Below are positions 17,071-25,659 of a stretch of 64,000 nucleotides of DNA, piece after piece. Location of the stretch: the NCBI RefSeq assembly GCF_026339955.1, contig NZ_JAPEPW010000003.1, positions 186,001 through 250,000 on the forward strand, read 5' to 3'. Both the position numbers and the translations under genes were made by a program. The stretch comes from Streptomyces sp. NBC_01549. Its GTDB lineage: Bacteria > Actinomycetota > Actinomycetes > Streptomycetales > Streptomycetaceae. Every line of letters begins with the position of its first letter. Position 1 is the first letter of the stretch. Under the pieces are notes generated by a model. The model saw only the letters and a program-made list of their open reading frames with translations, did not search any database and had not been told where the DNA came from.

Positions 17071-17489
17071 CTCGAGGACTGCCCCGATACCCCGCTTCGG
17101 CGGCCCTCGGGCGGGCAAAGCGGCGGGGCGGACGGCTTGCGCGAATGGCGCGATACCCCGGCGGCCATGCGGCGAGCGGCGCGAGCCAGAACGTACGGTC
17201 AGTAAACGGCCAGGGAGATGGCGATGTAGTGCGCGGAGCCCGTGTGTACGGGGGGTGTGAGCGCGCTTGGAGCGGATCGCCGGTGAGTTCTGGGGGCAGC
17301 CTCCGATCGCGGGCGTGTCCTTGACGTCGGGAGAGCTGGTCGGCGTCGGGCTGACGCCTGCCTGTCCCGTCCCTCAAGTCGGCCTGTGTCTCCTATGCAG
17401 TGGACCGAACCCGTCGTGTGGAACAAAATCGCACCCAGGCAGCGCAACCGCCTGTAACGCATCGGCGTCCGTGCAGTGATAACTTCGCC
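17071..17489. other. intergenic region
   Basis: No protein-like frame is seen on either strand between two convergent genes. No clear terminator hairpin stands out. Confidence 0.4.
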
Positions 17490-18470
17490 TTACTGCTGCT
17501 CCGCGTTGGCTCGGCGTGCTGTGCTGAAGCGGCGCTGATAGGCGGCGGGGCTGATCGACAATTTCCTTGCGAAAACTCTCCGCATACTCTCGTAATTCGG
17601 GAATCCGGCAAGGGATGCCGTCTGCGTTGCGGTATGCCCTTGGTCGAGTAGAGCTTTTGCCATGTCGAACCGGATCATCTCCACGTACCGGGCCGGTGTG
17701 GTGGAAAGTTCGTCGTGAAAGAGTCGCGTGAGATGCCGAGGGCTCACATTGAGGTGCTTGGCGAGTTCGCCGAGTGAGTGGTTTCCACCGGGATTCGCCG
17801 TGATCAAGTCGGTGATTCTGCGGAGGGCCGGAGATCGGGGCGGCGGGCCCTGCAGTGGGGCGGAGAACTGTGACTGGCCGCCCGAACGCTGCAAATAGAC
17901 CACCAGGGCGCGGGCGACGTCGCGGGTTAGATCAGGGCCGTGATCCTCCTCGACGAGTGCCAGTGCCAGGTCGATGCCGGCGGTCACGCCCGCCGAGGTG
18001 TAGGTGGTGCCGTCACGGACGTAGATCGCGTCGGGTTCGACGCGGCTGGCCCGGCAGCGGGCGGCGAGCTCGTGCGCGACCTTCCAGTGCGTGGTCGCAC
18101 GCTTGCCGTCCAGGAGGCCCGCGGCGCCGAGGATGAATGCTCCGGTACAGATGGACGCGACCCGGTCGGCCCGGCCCGCCAGCGTTCGCGTGGCCTCGAT
18201 CAGATCACGGGGGACAGGTGTGCGCGGGTAGAGGTCTGCGCCGGCCACCAGGAACGTGTCGGGAGCAGGCTCCGTGGTAGCGGCGGCGTCGACCGCGATC
18301 CGGATCCCGATGGACGAGGTGACATCGGCACCGGTCGGTGACACCAGCACGATCTTGTAGTCGGCACCGAGCCGGTTCGCTTCCGCGAACACCTCCGCGG
18401 GGCCGGCCATGTCCAGGAGTTTGACCCCGTCATAGACGAGGATCGCGACCCGATGCGTGGCGGAGCCCAC
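17490..18470 (-). CDS. GlxA family transcriptional regulator (DJ-1/PfpI plus AraC domains)
   Basis: About 326 aa. The N-terminal DJ-1/PfpI-like domain begins HRVAILVYDGVKLLDMAGPAEVFAEA and has the nucleophile-elbow-like VASICTGAFILGAAGLLDGKRATTHW. The C-terminal AraC helix-turn-helix has SLGELAKHLNVSPRHLTRLF and ASLAGFPNYESMRRVFARKL. Such regulators act as ligand-sensing activators or repressors, usually of an adjacent gene. The start is uncertain: GTG at 18470 leaves a normal 137-bp divergent gap to the HD-domain gene, while ATG at 18584 would add a low-complexity leader and leave only 23 bp. Confidence 0.92.
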   Translation of the reverse strand: MGSATHRVAILVYDGVKLLDMAGPAEVFAEANRLGADYKIVLVSPTGADVTSSIGIRIAVDAAATTEPAPDTFLVAGADLYPRTPVPRDLIEATRTLAGRADRVASICTGAFILGAAGLLDGKRATTHWKVAHELAARCRASRVEPDAIYVRDGTTYTSAGVTAGIDLALALVEEDHGPDLTRDVARALVVYLQRSGGQSQFSAPLQGPPPRSPALRRITDLITANPGGNHSLGELAKHLNVSPRHLTRLFHDELSTTPARYVEMIRFDMAKALLDQGHTATQTASLAGFPNYESMRRVFARKLSISPAAYQRRFSTARRANAEQQ

Positions 18471-18607
18471 ACCCCCGCTGCCCGCCTGTCCGGATTCGGG
18501 TGACTCATGGCCGGACCGAGGGGGCGCCGGACGCCGGGTGGTTGGCAGTGTGGAAGACGGACGCACCGTCCATTCGTAACACACCGATATCGGAAGGCGC
18601 AGAGGTC

Positions 18608-19246
18608 ATGAGCGAGATCATCGCGGGGGTAGAGATTCCTGAAACGGCGGCGGTCGCCGAGGCCACCCGCCTCATGCAGGAGATGACCAGCCCCCTCATC
18701 TACCACCACTCCCGGCGCGTTTTCGTCTTCGGCGCCATGCATGCTCACAGGCTCGGCCTGGAGCCCGACCCGGAGCTTCTCTACCTGTGCGCCATGTTTC
18801 ACGACACCGGCCTCTTGACGCCGTTTTCCGACGTTGAGCAGCGCTTCGAGGTCGATGGAGCCGACCACGCACGCAAGTTCATGCTCGACCGCGGTTTCCC
18901 GGCCACGGCCGCCGACGTGGTGTGGACGGCGATCGCGCTGCACACGACGCCGGGAATTCCCGGGCGGATGGGCCCGGAGATCGCCATCACGAATCTGGGG
19001 GTTCTGACCGACGTGCTCGGCCTGGGCCTGGATGAGCTGGATCGCAGCCAGGTGGACGAGATCACTGCCGTCCATCCGCGGGGTGACTTCAAGAACGAGT
19101 TTTTGCAGGCCTTCGTCGAGGGACTCAAGCACCGCCCGGAGACCACGAACGGAACCGTGAATTCGGATGTGCTGGAGCATTTCATTCCCGGCTTCCAGCG
19201 CACAACCACGGTCGAGCGCATCATGGGCGCTCCCTGGCCGAGCTGA
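18608..19246 (+). CDS. HD domain-containing protein (cyanamide hydratase-like)
   Basis: A 212-aa metal-dependent HD-domain protein. IYHHSRRVFVFGAMHAHRL supplies the first His, LCAMFHDTGLLTPF the HD dyad, and VWTAIALHTTPGIPGR a further His, matching the cyanamide hydratase-like HD group. It is divergent from a GlxA-type regulator and is followed 25 bp later by an MFS transporter on the same strand. This suggests a small module for handling and exporting a toxic amine or nitrile-like compound. The substrate is inference only. Confidence 0.88.
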   Translation: MSEIIAGVEIPETAAVAEATRLMQEMTSPLIYHHSRRVFVFGAMHAHRLGLEPDPELLYLCAMFHDTGLLTPFSDVEQRFEVDGADHARKFMLDRGFPATAADVVWTAIALHTTPGIPGRMGPEIAITNLGVLTDVLGLGLDELDRSQVDEITAVHPRGDFKNEFLQAFVEGLKHRPETTNGTVNSDVLEHFIPGFQRTTTVERIMGAPWPS

Positions 19247-19271
19247 TCAAGGCGCCGTAAAAGGCAACGTG

Positions 19272-20588
19272 ATGAAACGTGTGAGTGGCCCTCGCGAGGG
19301 GCGTCCTCTCGGGCGAGGTGCGGCCTTCGCCGTGCTGGCCTGCGCCAATGTGGTGATGATGGCCACGGCAAGCGCACCGTCACCGATCTACCCGCTGTAC
19401 CAGGAGCGTTGGGGCCTGTCGGTCACGATGCTGACAGTGATCTTCGCCGTGTATGTCGTGGGTCTGCTCGGCGCGTTGCTGACGGTCGGATCGCTGAGCG
19501 ACCACCTGGGTCGCCGCCCGCTGCTGGTCTCCGCCCTTTTGGTGGCGGCGGCCAGCACGGCGATCTTTTGGACGGCCGACGGTGTCGTCTCCCTCGTGAT
19601 CGCCCGGGTGGTGCAGGGCATCGCCACGGGGACGGCCACGGGCGCTCTTGCCGCCGGACTGGTCGAGCTCTCACCCAAGAGACGTCCGCATCTGGGGCCC
19701 ACGATGACAGTGGTGAGCACGAGTATCGGCATGGCCACCGGTGCAGGAGCGGTGGGGCTGCTGGTTCAGTCGACCTCACGCCCCGATGCATATGTCTTCC
19801 CCGTACTTACGCTGACCTTCGTCGTTCTGGCCGCGGTCATCCTCACGATCCCTGAGACACTCGCCCCGCGAGCGGTGGGACTGGCGTCGTTGCGACCCAG
19901 AGTCCGGGTTCCTCGGGAAGCCCGGCCGGAGTTCCTCGCCTCCGTTCCCGCCCTCGTCGCGGGGTGGTCCGTCACGGGCCTGTTCCTCGCCCTCACTCCG
20001 TCCCTGGTGAGCAATGTCCTTCATGTGCGATCCGGCGCTGCGGGCGGGCTCAGCATCGCGGCGCTGTTCCTGGCCAACAGCGTGGGCGGGTTGTGGTCCG
20101 TTCGGCACACGGCTCGGCTCGCCACCTTGCTGGGGGCGGTTCTCCTGACTCTGGGTGCGTCCGGACTGGCGGTGGCCATCGCTGTTGCGTCGCCCGCCAT
20201 ATACATGGGCGGATCGGTCGTCGCAGGGCTGGGCGTCGGCCTGACGTTCAACGGCAACCTCCGCGCCATCAGCGCGGTCACCCCCGCGAAGTCGCGGTCG
20301 GAGGTCTTCTCGGCCGTCTACGTGATCAGCTACGCGGCGTTCAGTCTTCCGGCCCTCGCGGCCGGGCTCGCAGCGCCCTCATGGGGACTGGAGACCACAA
20401 GCTACCTGTACGTCAGCTTCGTCGGAGCGCTGTCAGTTGGTGCGGCCCTCCACGCTGGACGATCACGCGCTCACAGGCCCACCGGCGATCCGATACGCAC
20501 GGGCTGCGAAAGCGGACCTCACGGCGAACGGACCCGCTGCCGAGCGCGCCGCACGCCCTACGCCGACACCATCTCCAAAGGAGCTTGA
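19272..20588 (+). CDS. MFS transporter
   Basis: A 438-aa protein with about twelve hydrophobic segments. The loop 2-3 motif A is GSLSDHLGRRPLLVSALLV, and the N-terminal half has VVMMATASAPSPIYPLYQERWGLS, typical of drug-type proton antiporters. The C-terminal tail after about residue 400 is polar and Arg-rich. It begins 25 bp after the HD-domain gene, so the two are probably cotranscribed under the GlxA-type regulator. Start at ATG 19272 (GTG at 19269 is possible). Confidence 0.92.
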   Translation: MKRVSGPREGRPLGRGAAFAVLACANVVMMATASAPSPIYPLYQERWGLSVTMLTVIFAVYVVGLLGALLTVGSLSDHLGRRPLLVSALLVAAASTAIFWTADGVVSLVIARVVQGIATGTATGALAAGLVELSPKRRPHLGPTMTVVSTSIGMATGAGAVGLLVQSTSRPDAYVFPVLTLTFVVLAAVILTIPETLAPRAVGLASLRPRVRVPREARPEFLASVPALVAGWSVTGLFLALTPSLVSNVLHVRSGAAGGLSIAALFLANSVGGLWSVRHTARLATLLGAVLLTLGASGLAVAIAVASPAIYMGGSVVAGLGVGLTFNGNLRAISAVTPAKSRSEVFSAVYVISYAAFSLPALAAGLAAPSWGLETTSYLYVSFVGALSVGAALHAGRSRAHRPTGDPIRTGCESGPHGERTRCRARRTPYADTISKGA

Positions 20589-20705
20589 TCACGACTTACG
20601 GCTGCCTGTCAGAGCGGGCTGGCTCGCTTCCGCGGAGCTGTCTTGGAAGATCCTGAGTCGAAATAGCTACGCTGGATCCGCAAGCTGGAGGAGGTTGCGA
20701 TCTGT

Positions 20706-21596
20706 ATGGGTGACGGGCACGGGCCCGGACGGTCTGAGCAGGAGGACCCGCTCGGAGCCGAATGGGAGAGGCACCGGCCCGCGGTCTTCGGTGTGGCCTA
20801 CCGGCTGCTGGGGAGTGTGGCCGATGCCGAGGATGTCACCCAGGACGTGTGGCTGCGGGCGGCCGGAGCGGATCTGCAGGACATCGGTGATCTGCGGGCC
20901 TGGCTGGTGACGGTGGCCGCGCGACGGACGTACGACATTCTCAAGAGTGCCCGTTTCCGCCGGGAGACCTATGTCGGGCCGTGGCTGCCGGAGCCGCTGC
21001 TGACAGGGCCGGACGCGTCGCAGCCGGTACTCGTCGACGAGTCCGTCAGTTCGGCGATGCTCCTGATCATGGAAGAGCTGAGCCCGCCGGAGCGGGTGGC
21101 CTTCGTCCTGCACGATGTCTTCGGTCTTGAGTTCGGCAAGATCGCCGAAGTGCTGGACATCTCCGTGCCGGCTGCCCGGCAACTCGCCTCGCGGGCACGA
21201 CGGCGGGTGGCCAAAGCGAAGCAGTCCACGCCGCAGGCGTCGAAGGCGGAACGCGAACGCGTCCTCACGGTCTTCCGCGCCGCCTACGAGGCCGGGGACC
21301 TGGCCGGCCTGGTCAGGCTCCTACACCCGGATGCCGTCTACGTCACCGACGGCGGCGGCAAGGTCTCCGCGGCACGCAAGCTCATCCACGGCGGCGAGCG
21401 CGTCGCCGAGGTCATGGTGCGTACGGGGCGCCAGTGGCACCCGGACCGCATCGACTTCGCTGAGGTCGGCGGCGAGCTCGCCCTCGTGTTCCACCGGGAA
21501 AGCCGGGTCTACTCCGTCGACACGGTCCAGATCACAGACGGTCTGATCACCGCATACCGCAGGGTCCTCAATCCCGACAAACTCGTGCGCGTCTGA
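20706..21596 (+). CDS. sigJ: ECF41-type sigma factor with SnoaL-like C-terminal domain
   Basis: A 296-aa extracytoplasmic-function sigma factor. Region 2 has RPAVFGVAYRLLGSVADAEDVTQDVWLR, the linker has YVGPWLPEPL (an ECF41 hallmark), and region 4 has LSPPERVAFVLHDVFGLEFGKIAEVLDIS with SVPAARQLASRARRRVA. The extra C-terminal SnoaL-like domain contains VYVTDGGGKVSAARK and ends with the NPDKL motif. In ECF41 proteins the C-terminal domain both inhibits and supports activity, replacing a separate anti-sigma factor. Partners are typically COE proteins (carboxymuconolactone decarboxylases, oxidoreductases, epimerases). An oxidoreductase gene follows, preceded by an ECF41-type promoter. Confidence 0.95.
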   Translation: MGDGHGPGRSEQEDPLGAEWERHRPAVFGVAYRLLGSVADAEDVTQDVWLRAAGADLQDIGDLRAWLVTVAARRTYDILKSARFRRETYVGPWLPEPLLTGPDASQPVLVDESVSSAMLLIMEELSPPERVAFVLHDVFGLEFGKIAEVLDISVPAARQLASRARRRVAKAKQSTPQASKAERERVLTVFRAAYEAGDLAGLVRLLHPDAVYVTDGGGKVSAARKLIHGGERVAEVMVRTGRQWHPDRIDFAEVGGELALVFHRESRVYSVDTVQITDGLITAYRRVLNPDKLVRV

Positions 21597-21598
21597 GC

Positions 21599-21625
21599 TG
21601 TCACACCCGGAGGGCCTCCCTCGTC
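21599..21625 (+). promoter_or_regulatory. ECF41-type promoter
   Basis: TGTCACA at 21599-21605 is followed after exactly 16 nt by CGTC at 21622-21625. This agrees with the -35/-10 consensus known for ECF41 sigma factors. It lies just after the sigJ stop and before the oxidoreductase at 21778, which would give a 5' leader of about 145 nt. Confidence 0.7.
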
Positions 21626-21777
21626 TCCCTGATGAGAACGCAAAAGGGCGACGAAGGAATCCGCGCGAGCAGGTGAGATCGATCATGCAGAACGGCATAC
21701 ATCCACCTGCAGCCGCGACGAGCGCTGCGCGCGAGCGGGCTGTGCGCTCGGGTCGCCCCTCCCCAGTAAGGACCTGT

Positions 21778-22698
21778 ATGCAAGCCATCACTGTGCAAGA
21801 CCGTAACGCCGGTCTTGCCGGGATGTCCCTGACGGACATCCCCTACCCCCATGCGGCCGAGAACGACGTCATCGTGCGGGTGCACGCCGCCAGCTTCACC
21901 CGTGGCGAGCTGGACTGGCCCGCCACGTGGACCGATCGCGCCGGCCGCGACCGGACGCCGAGCGTGCCCGGGCACGAGCTGTCCGGTGTCGTCGTAGAGC
22001 TGGGGTACGGCACCACCGGCCTGAGCGTCGGACAGCGGGTGTTCGGTCTGGCCGACTGGACCCGTAACGGCACTCTCGCCGAGTACACCGCGGTGGAGGC
22101 CCGCAACCTCGCCCCGCTGCCGGCGGACATCGACCACACCGTGGCCGCCGCACTGCCGATCTCCGGGCTGACCGCCTGGCAGGGCCTGTTCGACCACGGC
22201 CGCCTCACCACAGGCCAGACCGTCCTGATCCATGGTGCCGCGGGCGGCGTCGGCTCGATCGCGGTACAGCTCGCCCGCGAGGCCGGCGCCCGCGTCATCG
22301 GCACCGGCCGGGCCTCCGACCGGGACAGGGCACTCGCACTCGGCATCGACACCTTCATCGACCTGCAGACCGAGAAGCTGGAGGACGCCGGCGAGGCCGA
22401 CGTCGTGTTCGACGTCATCGGCGGCGACATCCTCGACCGCTCAGCCGCCCTCATCCGGGCCGGTGGCACGCTCGTCACCATCGTCATGCCGCCCAGGGTC
22501 CAGCCCAAGGACGGGCGGGCGATCTTCTTCGTCGTCGAACCCGACCGCGCCCAACTCGCCGACCTCGCCACGCGGCTGAGGGACGGCCGGCTCAAGCCGG
22601 TCGTCGGTGCTGTGCGGCCGCTCGCCGAGGCACCCGCCGCGTTCGCCCCCGGCAAGCGCACCCCAGGCAAAACGATCATCCGCGTCACGGAAGACTGA
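21778..22698 (+). CDS. NADP-dependent quinone oxidoreductase (MDR family), likely SigJ target
   Basis: A 306-aa zinc-independent medium-chain reductase. The N-terminal domain has VRVHAASFTRGELDWP and TPSVPGHELSGVVVELG. The Rossmann domain has VLIHGAAGGVGSIAVQLA and GARVIGTGRASDRD. The substrate-domain end is GKRTPGKTIIRVTED. The ATG at 21778 is preceded by TAAGGACC. As an oxidoreductase directly after an ECF41 sigma gene and behind an ECF41-type promoter, it fits the known COE partner class. The reaction, probably NADPH-dependent reduction of a quinone or enone, is inferred from family. Confidence 0.92.
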   Translation: MQAITVQDRNAGLAGMSLTDIPYPHAAENDVIVRVHAASFTRGELDWPATWTDRAGRDRTPSVPGHELSGVVVELGYGTTGLSVGQRVFGLADWTRNGTLAEYTAVEARNLAPLPADIDHTVAAALPISGLTAWQGLFDHGRLTTGQTVLIHGAAGGVGSIAVQLAREAGARVIGTGRASDRDRALALGIDTFIDLQTEKLEDAGEADVVFDVIGGDILDRSAALIRAGGTLVTIVMPPRVQPKDGRAIFFVVEPDRAQLADLATRLRDGRLKPVVGAVRPLAEAPAAFAPGKRTPGKTIIRVTED

Positions 22699-22713
22699 AT
22701 CAGGAGACCCATC

Positions 22714-23436
22714 GTGATCGAAATGCGGATCGCCGACGGCGGCTTGCTGGCCGTCGCCACGCTGGCCACGGCCACGGCCTGCTCGACCTCCAACCAGCCC
22801 GCCCACGCCAAGAGGCCGACCGCGGCCGTGGCATCGCCTGCGGCCATGCCATCGACGCGCCCCACCGAAACCCTCAAGCCGCTGCTCCAGCAGGCCCTTC
22901 CGAATGTGAAGGGCAAGACGTTCACCTCGGCCGTCGTCGACTTCCCGCCCAACGCAAGCGCGCTGCCGCACCGGCACGGCCAGGCGTTCGTCTACGCCTA
23001 CGTCCTCGAACGCACCGTGCGCAGCAAGCTCGACGACAAGCCCGTGACCACCTACCACCAGGGCGAGAACTGGGTCGAGCAGCCGGGCGCCCACCACGTC
23101 CTCACCGAGAACACCAGCCGGACCCGCCGCCACTGGGGATGTGCGGACGGCCCCACCGGGGCGAGCGAGGGCGTCCGAACGACTTTCACCGTAGACACGA
23201 CCGCCCCCACCACAACACCCCGACCAGACACATCACTTCCCGGCCCAACCCCCCAACCACGGTCCGCCAGACCCCGACCACAACCCCCACCACAGCAGGC
23301 CAACGCCCCGCCACACCGCTCGTGCCCAGAGCCAAGAATTTTCTGTGCACCGTCCGGCTGGTGGTGGAGGTCCCCCGACCACGCCCGCACGGGGTGGTGT
23401 CGTTCTGTACTCCGCGACAGCGTGCTCGCTCAATGA
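22714..23436 (+). CDS. cupin domain lipoprotein with aberrant C-terminus
   Basis: A GTG start 15 bp after the oxidoreductase suggests an operon. A lipoprotein-like signal (LLAVATLATATACSTSN, Cys near residue 24) precedes a small cupin with HRHGQAFVYAYVLE (metal-binding His pair), YHQGENWVEQPGAHHVLTEN and a further His. Family members continue after ENTS with a beta-strand rich in Val/Phe (from memory). Here the frame instead enters RRHWGCADG and then a long Thr/Pro/Arg-rich tail. That tail has no cupin character, so the 3' end is probably lost by frameshift or recombination near 23130. The product may still fold as a short cupin. Confidence 0.7.
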   Translation: MIEMRIADGGLLAVATLATATACSTSNQPAHAKRPTAAVASPAAMPSTRPTETLKPLLQQALPNVKGKTFTSAVVDFPPNASALPHRHGQAFVYAYVLERTVRSKLDDKPVTTYHQGENWVEQPGAHHVLTENTSRTRRHWGCADGPTGASEGVRTTFTVDTTAPTTTPRPDTSLPGPTPQPRSARPRPQPPPQQANAPPHRSCPEPRIFCAPSGWWWRSPDHARTGWCRSVLRDSVLAQ

Positions 23437-23562
23437 CAGCGCCGACGATCGACCTGCCAACCGACAAATAACCCGCGAGTAACTTTCGGGTCGAAGGCCG
23501 GCATGCGAGGGTGGCGAAAGGGTGTTTTCCCCCTTTTTCCCCCGCAGTGAAGGAGATTCTCC

Positions 23563-23877
23563 ATGGCCACGGTTGCAGAGCTCCAGCCTGACCCGAGTCG
23601 GGCCGTGCGCATCGTCAGCCACCGCGAGAGCAGCAACGGCGTGTACTACGACGGGATCGTGCGCGCGGTCACGTGCGCGAACCCCGACCAGAACCTGTAC
23701 GCCGTCACGCTGTACAAGCCGACGTACGACCGTGAGTCCACGTACTACGTCTACGGCACAGACAAGGTGACCGAGCCCACCCGGACGCAGGAACCCGCGA
23801 ACACTGAGCGGTCCTACGCCGATCGCCAGCGGGCATTCGACCGGCAAAACGCCGGGTTGCCCCCGGAGGATAACTAG
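23563..23877 (+). CDS. hypothetical protein, 104 aa
   Basis: A strong ribosome-binding site (GAAGGAGA at 23549-23556) precedes an ATG. The sequence looks globular, with beta-strand-like segments (AVRIVSHRESSNGVYYDGIV, LYAVTLYKPTYDRESTYYVY) followed by a charged helical tail (YADRQRAFDRQNAGLPPEDN). No family is recognised. It is isolated on the plus strand facing a minus-strand pseudogene. Confidence 0.65.
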   Translation: MATVAELQPDPSRAVRIVSHRESSNGVYYDGIVRAVTCANPDQNLYAVTLYKPTYDRESTYYVYGTDKVTEPTRTQEPANTERSYADRQRAFDRQNAGLPPEDN

Positions 23878-23929
23878 CCGCCCAGAGGACGTTTTCTGCC
23901 TGGCCGCCGCCCGGGGCCGCGGCCGCGTC

Positions 23930-24397
23930 GGCGGACGCCCCACCGTCGCTGCTGGGTGTCTCTGCTCAGCACAGGCGGCAGCGTCGATCGCGGCGCGTAC
24001 CGCGTCCGCCTGCGGCCACTCCTCTTCGTGAACTTCGGCAGGCGGCCGCCCGGTGTGTACGAGGGAGTCGGCCGCGGCGGCGACCGACTCCGGTGTCGCG
24101 TAGACGCGCTGGAGTGAGGCGACCGGGCCGCGGGGCATCGAGTATCCGGGGCCGACGTAGGCGTACGCCCAGCCAGTGTCCTCGCCCCAGAGTAGGCGGA
24201 TTCCGCCCGGACCGACGCAGCGGCTCACATCCCACCGCAGCCGGATGCACATCCGCTCGCCCAAAAGCCCGTTCGACGCGGACGGTGCCCGGCGGGACAC
24301 CGCGGTCGACGAGCGCCTGGTCCACCGCGGTGGCATACGGCCAGTGCGGCAGGGTGTGGGGCAACAGGCCGGGAAGTCCTGGCGGTTGGAGCAGCAC
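23930..24397 (-). pseudogene. DUF6292-like gene, frameshifted
   Basis: A GTG at 24397 with GGAGG upstream opens MLLQPPGLPGLLPHTLPHWP, YATAVDQALVDRGVPPGTVR, then VERAFGR. A frame change near 24265, in a gggcttttggg stretch, is needed to continue with ERMCIRLRWDVSRCVGPGGI, RLLWGEDTGWAYAYVGPGY, then VYATPESVAAAADSLVH. Joined, the pieces resemble streptomycete DUF6292-type proteins (name from recall). It starts 32 bp after the polymerase gene stop on the same strand, so the two probably formed an operon. The exact 3' end is uncertain because the second frame has no nearby stop. Confidence 0.55.
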
Positions 24398-24428
24398 TAG
24401 TCTCGCCTCCGCGGCGGGGTCGGTCGGG

Positions 24429-25424
24429 TCAGGAGACGCGCAGGAGTGTGGTGGCGGGGCGGATCGCGCCGGGCCCGAACTTGGCGCGGATGCGGTCGCT
24501 GACCTCTTCGGCGACCAGCCGGGCCTCGCGTGCCTGGTCGAAGCTGATCTGCTCGGCAACCTGGCCGGCGGCGATCAGGTCCTCGCCCTTCAGCGTGATC
24601 CCGGTGAGGCGGCCGCGCTGGAGTCCTGCCGCGTCGATCAGCCGGTAGGCCGGCGTGCGCAGGTCGTCGTCGTGGGCGGAGGCCTCCGGGAGCCGGCGGG
24701 TCTTCTCCCACGTGGTGCCTCCGGCGAAGCGCAGGGTCAGGGTCAGGCCGCGGGCCGCCTGGCCCCGACCACGGAGCTGGAGGGCGAGGGTGACGACCAG
24801 GTCGAGCAGGGCCGCGCGGACGGCGGCGCCGTCCAGGGTGTGCCGGGGGAAGGTGCGGCTCACGCTCGCGGAGGCGGGCAGGGCGCGCGGGGTGACGGGG
24901 CGGGGGTCGATGCCGCGGGCCCGGTCGGCCGCCTGGCATCCGGCCCGGCCGCCCAGGAGGCGCTGCACCGTCGCCGGCGGAACGGCGGCGAGCAGGCCGA
25001 CGCAGTGCACGCCGTAGTCGCGCAGGGCGTGGGCCTGGCGGGGGCCGATGCCGTAGAGGGCTTCGACGGGCAGCGGCCCGAGCCAGTCCGTGACCTGGCC
25101 GGGGTCGACGGCGAGGACGCCGCCCGGCTCGGTGATCTGGCCGGAGGCGGTGGCCGCGACCGTGATGGACGGGCCGATCCCGACCCGCACATCGACACCC
25201 AGCCGGGAGATGGTCCGCACCCGCAGCACCTCCCCCAGCCGCCGCGCATCCACTCCGTGATAGCGCAGCGCCCCCTTCAGCTCCACCAAGGCCGCCGACG
25301 GGGGCAGCGCCTGAACGACCGGGGAGAGCTCCGCCAGCTGCTCGAGCACCTGCCGGTAGACGTCCTCCGGCAACCCGTCCGGGCAGCGCACATGCATCAC
25401 ACTCGCCACGCGCCGTGCCTCCAT
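24429..25424 (-). CDS. Y-family DNA polymerase-like protein (ImuB-type)
   Basis: About 331 aa. It has a palm-like N-terminus (MHVRCPDGLPEDVYRQVLEQ, SPVVQALPPSAALVELKGAL), a RVGIGPSITVAATASG helix, the helix-hairpin-helix region VEALYGIGPRQAHALRDYGV, and a little-finger domain with LDLVVTLALQLRGRGQAARG. The acidic residues of the usual DxD and S-x-E palm motifs are not visible at the expected places (MHVRC, LVELKG). That is ImuB-like: a non-catalytic mutasome subunit. Start uncertain (ATG 25424, ATG 25397 or GTG 25454). LexA-like boxes lie upstream, suggesting SOS control. A related remnant lies at 4377. Confidence 0.85.
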   Translation of the reverse strand: MEARRVASVMHVRCPDGLPEDVYRQVLEQLAELSPVVQALPPSAALVELKGALRYHGVDARRLGEVLRVRTISRLGVDVRVGIGPSITVAATASGQITEPGGVLAVDPGQVTDWLGPLPVEALYGIGPRQAHALRDYGVHCVGLLAAVPPATVQRLLGGRAGCQAADRARGIDPRPVTPRALPASASVSRTFPRHTLDGAAVRAALLDLVVTLALQLRGRGQAARGLTLTLRFAGGTTWEKTRRLPEASAHDDDLRTPAYRLIDAAGLQRGRLTGITLKGEDLIAAGQVAEQISFDQAREARLVAEEVSDRIRAKFGPGAIRPATTLLRVS

Positions 25425-25465
25425 CCCTGCCTCGACAGCACCCACCTCCTCCACCCCACATTATC

Positions 25466-25535
25466 GAACTAGGATTCGAACACGCGAGACGGCGAACCCT
25501 ATCGCCCGCGGATCTATAATCGGAAATATGTTCGA
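25466..25535. promoter_or_regulatory. two LexA (SOS) box-like sites with a TATAAT element
   Basis: TCGAACTAGGATTCGA at 25466-25481 differs from the actinobacterial SOS box TCGAAC-N4-GTTCGA at one position. TCGGAAATATGTTCGA at 25520-25535 keeps a perfect right half and matches four of six bases on the left. A perfect TATAAT (25515-25520, plus strand) abuts the second box. The sites lie in the divergent gap between the Y-family gene (minus) and the recombinase gene (plus), so both could respond to DNA damage. Confidence 0.6.
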
Positions 25536-25659
25536 TTATCTGCCACCTGACCTGGCACGACTGCTCACCCTAGAAGTTACGTGGAATCTGCCTGGGTGAT
25601 CATGTAGCCCGGCTTCGTCCACGATCCTGGGGAACAGCTTGAGGAGCACATCGGCACTC

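Noticed and set aside
23233..24336. 367-codon minus-strand open frame
   Set aside because: Only its first part continues the DUF6292-like protein; the rest runs antisense through a plus-strand gene with a strong ribosome-binding site.
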